Below are positions 40,484 through 47,723 of a stretch of 64,000 bases of DNA, piece by piece. Source of the DNA: Durusdinium trenchii (lineage: Eukaryota; Sar; Dinophyceae; Suessiales; Symbiodiniaceae). Made by a program: the position numbers and the translations under genes. The notes under the pieces are model-generated. The model did not search any database and was not told where the DNA came from. It saw nothing but the letters and a program-made list of their open reading frames with translations. Where the stretch lies: positions 357,274 through 421,273 of the forward strand of contig CAXAMN010001392.1 in the NCBI GenBank assembly GCA_963970005.1, given 5' to 3'. Every line of letters begins with the position of its first letter. Position 1 is the first letter of the stretch.

Positions 40484-41266
40484 ATGAGCGAGTTGGGAAC
40501 AAGCCTTGCTGCCTACACCAGGTACCAGGTGATCCATGCCGCCGCGTGGATGGAGTTCAGCGCTCACCTTCAGGAGCTGGTTGCTGAGGGGCGCGAGCGG
40601 GAAGCTTTGCGCCTCTGGGCCTCCGTGGTGGAGTTGGTGCATCTGGGGTCTCCAGGGCAACCCCTCTCCATCGCTGGGTTCCCCCCGGTTCGTCGGTTCG
40701 TATGTACCACCATTCCGTGTGCAAGGTGCACCGACCGTCGGGGCGGCTTCCAGTTCCCATGGGTGGGCGTGTGGAACCGCCGCTGCTTGCTGGTTCAAGA
40801 GGGACTTGGGCCAGCGGTCGCGTGGCAGCGTTACCATGCCTCTGCGGCGCGCTTGGACCGCTTGGCGCTGCAGTGGATTGCCTTTGACCTGGGCCCGTTG
40901 GACATCTTGCCGGTCCACGTTGGTTTGGCCGTGGAGCGGCTGGACGACGGGGACGATGGCATCGACACCGAGGAGTTCTTCGAGCTGGTTCGGCTTTGGC
41001 AGCAGGGGAGGCGGCCATGGCGGGAACCATGGTCGTCCCTGGTTGGGACCCCAGGTATTCCCCGGGAAGTCGCGAATGCAGGCCGATCCATCCGTGCGAT
41101 CCTGGGGGCCGTGGCCTATGACGTTGAGTACATCCCCCCCCTCTGCCTCCTTTGTCGCCTGCCCACGTTCGAGTCCTGTCGAGTCTGTCGATCGATCGTT
41201 TGTGAGAGCTGCAACTTCTGGTCACGGCAGTGCCCGTTGTGCATCGACAGTTCTGGCTCAGACTAG
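40484..41266 (+). CDS. Cys-rich C-terminal ORF upstream of the recombinase
   Basis: 260 codons from MSELGTSLAAYTRYQVIH. An in-frame Met at 40409 would add 25 residues, but a splice-acceptor-like TTTTTTTGTGCAG at 40463 favours the later start. The body is Trp/Arg-rich. The C-terminus (about residues 221-258) is a zinc-binding-like cluster with CLLCRLPTFESCRVCRSIVC then ESC and QCPLC (eight or more Cys). I associate this arrangement with proteins next to dinoflagellate recombinase elements; its function is unknown. It stops 22 bases before the recombinase start. Confidence 0.65.
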   Translation: MSELGTSLAAYTRYQVIHAAAWMEFSAHLQELVAEGREREALRLWASVVELVHLGSPGQPLSIAGFPPVRRFVCTTIPCARCTDRRGGFQFPWVGVWNRRCLLVQEGLGPAVAWQRYHASAARLDRLALQWIAFDLGPLDILPVHVGLAVERLDDGDDGIDTEEFFELVRLWQQGRRPWREPWSSLVGTPGIPREVANAGRSIRAILGAVAYDVEYIPPLCLLCRLPTFESCRVCRSIVCESCNFWSRQCPLCIDSSGSD

Positions 41267-41288
41267 TGCGATAGTCCTTGCAGGGCTC

Positions 41289-44249
41289 ATGGCTGACAGG
41301 GGGCGCTATGCGGTCGAGTCAGCGGGGAGCTCCAGGTGGGACCCGGAGACCTCGTCTGAAGTGGCCCAAGCCGCCCGTGTTCGCGAGTTCAGGGAGCAAT
41401 ACCACCTCTTGGACGACGCGGACTTCGCCTTTGCCTTTCGGTCAGCGGAAGAGGCCTTGTTGGCCGGGGGCCGGGGATTGGCCGATGCTTGGACCAAGGC
41501 CCGCTCCGAGCAGACTGAGGAGCTGATGCCGTTGGCGGCCTCTACAGTGGAAGCCGGCTCGAGTCGCGACAGGCCGGCACATGCTCTTCACCTACCCGCT
41601 CCTCCAGTGCCTGTTCGGAAGGGAGTGACCCTTTCTCAACAAGCTTTCAGTGCTGACAGTGTGAACAGGCGAGTGGAAGCGCTGGCCAAGGTGTTTGAGG
41701 ACGCCGGGATTCATCGCCCTTCCGTGGGGAACCTCTCAGATGCGATCCTAGCTGAGTGGAAACTGCAACTCACTCGCTTGGCGCAGGTCAAAGTGACCAA
41801 ATCGGAACCTCAGACAGTGGTGAACGCTGTGCGCACGTGGTCGGAATTGGTCAGCTTTATGCGTTCTCGAGATAGGACTACGATAGAGCATTTGGATTTG
41901 GCGTCATTCCTGGCCTCCGGCTCCAAAGGACCTAAGCGGGCATTGAACTCGCTTCGCTGGTTGAATAAACTGGGGCATTTGGGGTGGCAGTTGGATGCGA
42001 TCGTGCTGGATCCACCTGCCTCCCGGCGGGCAGCTGCGCGATCCCAGGCTCTCGTTGTCGAGCCGCCCATGCTCACCCACTTGGAGCGTGGCATCAAGGA
42101 AGCCTTCACCCGACAGGACCCTCGCTGGACTGCGATGCTGGGAAGTTGGATCGTTGGCGTAGGGGTACTACGCTACCGGCATGTCCAACGTGCTCAGATG
42201 GTGCGACTGTCCCGCTCAACGATGTACTGCCATTGCCCCAAAGGGAAACAGGCGAGCAAACGTGATGGCTTCGACTTCTCCATCCCTTCGCAGTTCACAG
42301 ATGGCTGGCCCTGGGCAGAGCATGTGGTGGCCCTTCGGAACCAGTTGCCCGAGGCCCAACGAGATGAAGGCGGCCTCTGCTTCAATCGGGAAGGCCGCGC
42401 GTGGGACATCTCTGAGGTGCAAGCCGCAGGTCGTGAGCTGTTCCAAGACCTTGTGACCGACGTGGCTGACCTCTCCACCTACTCGTGGCGCCGGCTCATG
42501 CCCACCGTGGCGTTGCTGGCCAAGTACACCCCGGTTGAGATGGTGGCCTTGGGGGATTGGCAATCCAAGAGTGAGCTACCTCAGGAGGCCGCCATGCCGA
42601 CACACTACGCAGGCAGCCGTGATCTCGTTAGCATGAGGCTCAAACATCTGTCGCTGGGACTTGTCGCCAGGTTGGGCGAATTTGATGCCTGGGAACTGGC
42701 AACTCCAGCCGCCATCACTGCCGCAGTGGACGCGGCCAAGCCCGAGGTGCAGCGGGCGGTGAGCCTCGACAAGCACAGCTTGTGGGACAAGCCGATGTCG
42801 GTGGCAGCAGCGCAGCGCGCGTTCGCTTTTTCGCGAGAGCGTGCAGCGCTCACAAGAGCGGCACAAGCTAGTTCCAAGCGCTCCGAAGCTGTGATGCCCC
42901 CCTCCATCAATGGCAAGGTGGTCACCCGTTTCCTGAGGAACGGCAAGGCGCTATGCCCCAACTTTCAGTTGGACGCCTGCCACGTGGGCGAGGGGACCTG
43001 TGGTGAAGCCCACCTTTGTGCCATCGTGCTGAAGACTGGCCGTGCCTGCGGAGGGAAGCATCCAGCTCAGGCTTGCTTGGCAAAGCGCTATGTGGTGGCC
43101 GAGGATGTCGAGCACACCCCGCTGGCGAACGTCGCAGTGCCCAGCACCGCAGAGCCAGTCGCTCTCCCCGTGGCCGACGCCCCTGAGGCTCCACATCGAG
43201 CATCATCGCCAGAGAGCACCTCCAGTGAAGATGAGTCCTCAGCAGGCCCTCGCTCCCCGAGTGCGTCCCCGAGTCCAGTCCCGGCTCCCAAGACCAAGAA
43301 GCTGCGCACCGTGCCACCCCCGGACACTGAGGCAGTACCCTCTCCAGCGCAGCCCGTGGCACCCAAGGCAATGCCGCCCTCGGTGGCAGCGACAGCTGCG
43401 GCGCCCAAAGCCTCGGAGGTCATTCCACCATGGCGAGCAGCAGCAGCCGAAGCAACGGAGGCTCCCAGCGACATCTTCGAGATGCCCGAGCCCCCGGCCG
43501 CGTTCACACCCAATGTGCACGACCAGCGGTGGGACCGCTTGGCCACCGTGCGGGGGAAGAGCGCGCAGGCGCCGACCAAAGTGCTGTCCGTCCAAAGTGG
43601 CGGCACGTTGTGGTTGGGTGGATTGCCTACGAACAGGTCAGCATCAGCCTTTCCATCCGTCACTCTTCAAGTGGCATGCATGCTTGAGGAGCCTTCGCAG
43701 CGGGGTGGCATTTGCTTGCAGGGAGCGACCCTCCGCAAGTTCGCTATCGCCCACCCTGATAGGCGAGACGAGCAATGGCGCGACCTGTTTCCGCTCCTGT
43801 GCAATACGTTGTGGGGAGGTGAGGATGTGCTCCTCCACTGCATTAGTGGCCGGCATCGCGCGGCGGGTACCGCGTGTATGATCCGAGCCATTCTGCTCCG
43901 GGAGCGCTTTGAAGCAGCTTGGGACTACTTGGCAAGTGTGAGGGATGTCGACATCCAAGGCTTGCTGAGAGACAGGGCCTTGGCTGGTTGGATCCATGAG
44001 ACCCTTCGCACATCTAGTCTGGGCAATGCCTGGCCCCGGCCAACCGGATACATCGCGACCGCCCGCAGTCAGCTGCACATCCAGGGCTATGAGGACACTC
44101 CCCTCTGCTCACATCGCCAGAGCGGCCAGAAGAGCAAAGGGCGTTTGGCAAACCCGTCGAAGTGTACCTCGAAGATGGAGGCGATTGCCTGGGGCAGGCC
44201 AACATGCCAAGTTTGTGCCAATAGAGCACCAGCCTCCTGGATCCCTTGA
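41289..44249 (+). CDS. Tyrosine recombinase - CCCH zinc module - dual-specificity-phosphatase fusion
   Basis: 986 codons from MADRGRYAVE; the open frame extends upstream to 40536, but that part overlaps the preceding ORF. Residues about 110-460 form a tyrosine recombinase: SAM-like N-terminal helices, box I Arg in LRYRHVQRAQ (near 295), a Lys in the PKGKQASKRDG hairpin, TYSWRRLMPT (near 397, with Tyr at the usual His position of H-x-x-R), ALGDW, and the likely nucleophile Tyr in MPTHYAGS (near 438). Residues about 540-590 are a Cys-rich nucleocapsid-like module (CPNFQLDAC...CGEAHLC...CGGKHPAQAC). A Pro/Ala/Ser linker follows, then residues about 770-900 resemble a dual-specificity phosphatase with the P-loop HCISGRHRAAG (C-x5-R). 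The phosphatase would be active if folded. Confidence 0.8.
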   Translation: MADRGRYAVESAGSSRWDPETSSEVAQAARVREFREQYHLLDDADFAFAFRSAEEALLAGGRGLADAWTKARSEQTEELMPLAASTVEAGSSRDRPAHALHLPAPPVPVRKGVTLSQQAFSADSVNRRVEALAKVFEDAGIHRPSVGNLSDAILAEWKLQLTRLAQVKVTKSEPQTVVNAVRTWSELVSFMRSRDRTTIEHLDLASFLASGSKGPKRALNSLRWLNKLGHLGWQLDAIVLDPPASRRAAARSQALVVEPPMLTHLERGIKEAFTRQDPRWTAMLGSWIVGVGVLRYRHVQRAQMVRLSRSTMYCHCPKGKQASKRDGFDFSIPSQFTDGWPWAEHVVALRNQLPEAQRDEGGLCFNREGRAWDISEVQAAGRELFQDLVTDVADLSTYSWRRLMPTVALLAKYTPVEMVALGDWQSKSELPQEAAMPTHYAGSRDLVSMRLKHLSLGLVARLGEFDAWELATPAAITAAVDAAKPEVQRAVSLDKHSLWDKPMSVAAAQRAFAFSRERAALTRAAQASSKRSEAVMPPSINGKVVTRFLRNGKALCPNFQLDACHVGEGTCGEAHLCAIVLKTGRACGGKHPAQACLAKRYVVAEDVEHTPLANVAVPSTAEPVALPVADAPEAPHRASSPESTSSEDESSAGPRSPSASPSPVPAPKTKKLRTVPPPDTEAVPSPAQPVAPKAMPPSVAATAAAPKASEVIPPWRAAAAEATEAPSDIFEMPEPPAAFTPNVHDQRWDRLATVRGKSAQAPTKVLSVQSGGTLWLGGLPTNRSASAFPSVTLQVACMLEEPSQRGGICLQGATLRKFAIAHPDRRDEQWRDLFPLLCNTLWGGEDVLLHCISGRHRAAGTACMIRAILLRERFEAAWDYLASVRDVDIQGLLRDRALAGWIHETLRTSSLGNAWPRPTGYIATARSQLHIQGYEDTPLCSHRQSGQKSKGRLANPSKCTSKMEAIAWGRPTCQVCANRAPASWIP

Positions 44250-44953
44250 GGAGGCTGTGGCACCTGTTTTCATCTTGTCGCACAGCGACACATAAGAGCA
44301 GCTAGCCCCCTTTTGGCGATGGAGTGATCCGTTGCCCGTGGCGAGCTTGACCAAGACAGCGTGAAAACAGAGCGCAGTCGCCTGACAGGGGCATTCGGCG
44401 AGGGGGGAGTTTCGCCTAGGCGGTTAGGATCGAGGTGCACAACGAGGGCCGTTTATACTTAGCGAACTTATAAGTAGATATCAGACTTACAAGAAGTTAG
44501 ATGGAAGTTATGAAAACATATCTTACTTAGTAAAATCTGAGCAACCGTAAGTTTTTGTAAGTGTTTGTAACTTCAAATAACTTCATGCAAGTTTTCTCTT
44601 TAATTGAGTCGTCAGCAGAGAAGGAGAATGCTGTTGTCCAGCCGTTTGTGCCAGTGGCTAGGCTTTTGCCAAGCGCTGGAAAAATCCGCATCAGCAACCA
44701 GTTTCGTGTCGCCCTTTGGGCGCCACAAGGTCACGTTGTTGCAAGCCCAGCTCTCAACCTTGGCGGTGGGACAGAGAAACCATTCAACCGAAATCACTTC
44801 AAACACAGGTTTTGTTGCTGCGGCCCCCAGAGCCGCAGCGACCGTCAAAGCTACTTAAGTTATTTAAGACTAAAAATGATTGTCTATATACATGGTTTTG
44901 TGTAGACGCGTGCGAAGATGATCAACGAATGTTGTTCACAACAACAATCATAC

Positions 44954-45007
44954 GGCGGCTTTGAGGGCCGCTGCGGCTTTGAGGGCCGCTGCGGCTTTGG
45001 GGGCCGC
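44954..45007. repeat. Three-copy 18-bp tandem repeat
   Basis: GCGGCTTTGAGGGCCGCT is repeated three times with one change in the last copy. Confidence 0.85.
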
Positions 45008-45074
45008 TAATAGAACAGGGGAAAATTTTCATGGTATATATGGAGGTCGATGAGGAAAAATGGTGGAAAACTTG

Positions 45075-45428
45075 CTAATCCACGGTCCAAAAAACTCTAT
45101 CGTAGAGGTCGATGTGCACCCAAGCGCGATCGCGAAATCTCAAACAAGCTCGTACCAAACCGCTGCCACGCGGGCTTATCACAAAATCATCTTTGTAGAC
45201 ACGGCCTGCTTCCAGATCTAAAGCGGCGCCTTCTAGCACAGACACCATCGAACCATCTACAAGCTTCTGACTTTCAGATACTGGAGGTGTGAGGTCACCA
45301 GGCAAGCACGGCTTGTCGAAAAGGCGGCAGTGGCTGTTCAAAAGACGCGTCAAGACGCCTTCTGAAAACAGGAATGGATCATGCGCAAAAAAGAAAACGA
45401 ACACTTGCAAACTCTTTTTCACTCGCAA
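45075..45428 (-). CDS. ORF inside the TIR element, unknown product
   Basis: 117 codons that read GDLTPPVSESQKLVDGSMVS then VYKDDFVISPRGSGLVRACL. They lie downstream of 45482-45982 on the same strand. A third frame at 44612-44848 (VISVEWFLCPTAKVESWACN) may continue the series. The function is not recognised. Confidence 0.3.
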   Translation of the reverse strand: MRVKKSLQVFVFFFAHDPFLFSEGVLTRLLNSHCRLFDKPCLPGDLTPPVSESQKLVDGSMVSVLEGAALDLEAGRVYKDDFVISPRGSGLVRACLRFRDRAWVHIDLYDRVFWTVD

Positions 45429-45481
45429 AAATCAACATCCTGCAAGCGGCCCACCAAGCCGCTCAAACATGGATTAACCCA

Positions 45482-45982
45482 CTACTTCTCGGCAGGCTCC
45501 GACGTAAACAACAAAACCTCTTCACACTGGTCATACTCATTCCAAACGTGCATGGCCACAACATTATCTTTCTGCACGTGCAGCTGATCCTTCACCTGAA
45601 AATAGTAGCTCTCGTATGCAATTATCCAAGTGCTCTGCTCATGCCGTGGCGCGATAAGAAGGTCCCGAGCTTTTTGAATTGGTTGGAATGCATCATCTGT
45701 GTCAGACCACTGCAGGCCTGGAAGCACATCTTGAACAAAGTATAAGTTGAACGCCTGCCCCTGTTCAATTGGGACCACGCAGTATTTCGCGAGCTGCCGC
45801 AGAGTCAGAGTCATGGCCACACATACAAATGATCTGCTGAACAAAGAACACTGCAGAGAGTCATGAACAAAGACTATTGCGAAGAGAATGAAAAACAACT
45901 CAACACCCATTCGCAAACTGAAGAAGCATGTTTCATTCTTTTTACAGAAACTCCGCACGCACTTGACAAAGTGCACCAGCAA
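45482..45982 (-). CDS. ORF inside the TIR element, unknown product
   Basis: 166 codons. An N-terminal hydrophobic stretch (RMGVELFFILFAIVFVHDSL) may be a signal or membrane segment. A soluble part follows, with LQWSDTDDAFQPIQKARDLL and WIIAYESYYFQVKDQLHVQK, ending EEVLLFTSEPAEK. The amino-acid pattern looks real, but I do not recognise a family. No transposase motif (DDE or HUH) is visible. It may be one exon of a captured gene together with 45075-45428. Confidence 0.4.
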   Translation of the reverse strand: MLVHFVKCVRSFCKKNETCFFSLRMGVELFFILFAIVFVHDSLQCSLFSRSFVCVAMTLTLRQLAKYCVVPIEQGQAFNLYFVQDVLPGLQWSDTDDAFQPIQKARDLLIAPRHEQSTWIIAYESYYFQVKDQLHVQKDNVVAMHVWNEYDQCEEVLLFTSEPAEK

Positions 45983-46436
45983 CTTCTCCTTCTCATTTTG
46001 CGACTGTAAAAGCTAAGTTCCGCTAAGTTCTGCTAAGTTGTCAGGTTCGCAGGTTTGAAAAGACAGACCAAACATTTAGGAACACTTATCCAAACATACT
46101 AAGCCTGCTAACCACTGTAGGTTGACTTACAAAAACTTAAGAACTTACGTCAACATGTCGAAGTTAATATCAATTTAAAGCTATAATAAAACTAAATTTA
46201 ACCAATGTTATTAACTTGCCCTATATTGGGTAAGTAGAAACGGCCCTCGTTGCAGGGAGAATTGACCGAGCCGCAGAAGCATGTCCATGAGGACGTCGTT
46301 CGGTCTGTCCCTATGTCTTCCTTCCCCCCCCCCGTCTCCGGACTCGTCACGGCCGTAGTCATTGTGCAGGAGGAGAGGGACTCCTCCGAGCGGGCAGCTT
46401 TGGCTTAGGCGCGTGGGAAGGGATCCCCGAGACAGC

Positions 46437-47648
46437 ATGGCTAGTTCTTTGAGCTTAGTGCCGAGGGAGTCTTCGAGGATTGAAGATTCTCTGAAGGCGC
46501 TAGGCACGAACTTCAGCCTTGACCCTGTTGTTGTGGAAGCCTTGATCAAGACCGGTATCTCTAATTTTGAAGAATTTCGATTTTTCTTTGACAGTGAGGG
46601 CGCGGTTGAGCCATGGCTCTCAAAGCTGTCGCTTGGGGATGGCAAGATGCTTCAGGTGTCCCGCTTGCGGCGGGCATGGCACGCCATCACCCTCTATTTC
46701 AGGCAAATGGAGCAAGATCGCTCCAAGGTGGCCTCTGATGACCTCGATTCCATGCTTGGAGAGACCGAGCTGAGGGACACCAAGGTCAGCTTCTGGCGGA
46801 GGTACCGCCAACGATTTCCCCCGGAAGTGCATCCGTCTGACTCCACCCTCTCGAGGGTGAGCCGAGAGATGAGCAAGCGGATGCTGTGCGTGTTCTCCAT
46901 ATGGAAGGTCAAGTCCTTGCAGTTTCAAGTGATGACTACGCAGAAGAAGCGCAAACTCGGCGACAACTTGTTCACTGAGGAAGTTGAAGAAGAAGAGCCG
47001 TCTGCCCGTGACACCGAGGCCTATTTGGACAAGTTGCAGACGTTGATGGTGGCGTACGCCATGGCAGGGGTGGGACCTTTGCCTGCGCCAGGGCCAGGGT
47101 TTGATCCCAAAGAAGAATTGACTTTGGGAGCAGACAGCACTCGATTCGCCCAAGTGCCACTGGACATCGCAATGCAATATTTCTTTCGAGCGAAACGAGC
47201 CACTGCCGCACTCCCTCCAGGCAAGCGGCTGGCATGGCTCCAAACCCGTGATGCCGAAGAACGGGCAGAGTGGACGGCACGCTTTCGGGAAAGCTCTCAG
47301 TCGCTCGGCGTCATTATTAAAGAAGTCTACCAAGCGCGAGATGCACACTGGCTGCCGCCCACACCAGCAGAGCCAGCGTCCACCGCCCCGGGTAAGAGCG
47401 CTCCGCCAGCAGCCGCTCCAGCGGCCTCCAAGTTTGCATTGGGGAAATCGATCCAAGGCAAACAAGTGGCCAGGGTACTCCGTGATGGGACGCTCCTTTG
47501 CCAGGCATTCCAGGAAGGATCTTGCAAGAGTAAGGGGGGCAAATGCAAGCTTGGCCAACATCGTTGCGGCCACGTTACCAAGAAGGAGCGGGTGTGTGGA
47601 GCTCCGAACCATGGGGCAGCAGCTTGCCGCAACACCCCGAAGGCCTGA
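46437..47648 (+). CDS. Gag-like protein with Cys-rich nucleocapsid module
   Basis: 403 codons from MASSLSLVPRESSRIEDSLK; an in-frame Met at 46362 is less likely. The N-terminal half is helical and acidic/basic, with a short Lys/Glu-rich stretch (TTQKKRKLGDNLF...VEEEEPS). The C-terminus (about 348-402) carries VARVLRDGTLLCQAFQEGSC, KCKLGQHRCG and VCGAPNHGAAAC. This Cys/His module is clearly related to the one in the recombinase ORF (TRFLRNGKALCPNFQLDAC...CGGKHPAQAC). It would package element RNA. The pol ORF begins 75 bases downstream in another frame. Confidence 0.7.
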   Translation: MASSLSLVPRESSRIEDSLKALGTNFSLDPVVVEALIKTGISNFEEFRFFFDSEGAVEPWLSKLSLGDGKMLQVSRLRRAWHAITLYFRQMEQDRSKVASDDLDSMLGETELRDTKVSFWRRYRQRFPPEVHPSDSTLSRVSREMSKRMLCVFSIWKVKSLQFQVMTTQKKRKLGDNLFTEEVEEEEPSARDTEAYLDKLQTLMVAYAMAGVGPLPAPGPGFDPKEELTLGADSTRFAQVPLDIAMQYFFRAKRATAALPPGKRLAWLQTRDAEERAEWTARFRESSQSLGVIIKEVYQARDAHWLPPTPAEPASTAPGKSAPPAAAPAASKFALGKSIQGKQVARVLRDGTLLCQAFQEGSCKSKGGKCKLGQHRCGHVTKKERVCGAPNHGAAACRNTPKA

Positions 47649-47723
47649 CGGGGCCTTGAAGAGGCAGCGGCAGCCTCTTCAGGGTCTGTTGAGGATCCGC
47701 CGCAATCAGGGGAGGGACCCCTG

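Larger units (their letters stand above)
44440..46252. mobile_element. 1.8-kb element with 22-bp terminal inverted repeats
   Basis: The left end (44440-44461, CAACGAGGGCCGTTT then ATACTTA) is the inverse of the right end (46231-46252) with one mismatch. A 2-bp CA repeat flanks both ends (44438-44439, 46253-46254), which could be a target duplication or chance. The interior is AT-rich compared with the flanking ORFs, with repeated GCTAAGTT motifs at the right end and three 18-bp tandem copies of GCGGCTTTGAGGGCCGCT (44954-45007). Minus-strand frames inside look protein-like (next entries). It is a DNA-transposon-like insertion into the retroelement locus; no transposase is recognised. Confidence 0.65.

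Noticed and set aside
40536..41288. N-terminal 250 codons of the long recombinase frame
   Set aside because: Arg/Ser/Trp-rich shadow sequence overlapping the 40484-41266 ORF, which has the realistic protein; the recombinase is started at 41289 instead.
43088..43663. 191-codon minus-strand frame rich in Gly/Ala/Ser
   Set aside because: It is a shadow of the Pro/Ala/Ser linker in the recombinase fusion.
46620..47612. 330-codon minus-strand open frame opposite gag
   Set aside because: Gag on the plus strand has the coherent Cys/His module and helical pattern; the opposite frame has no domain and tracks GC-rich codons.
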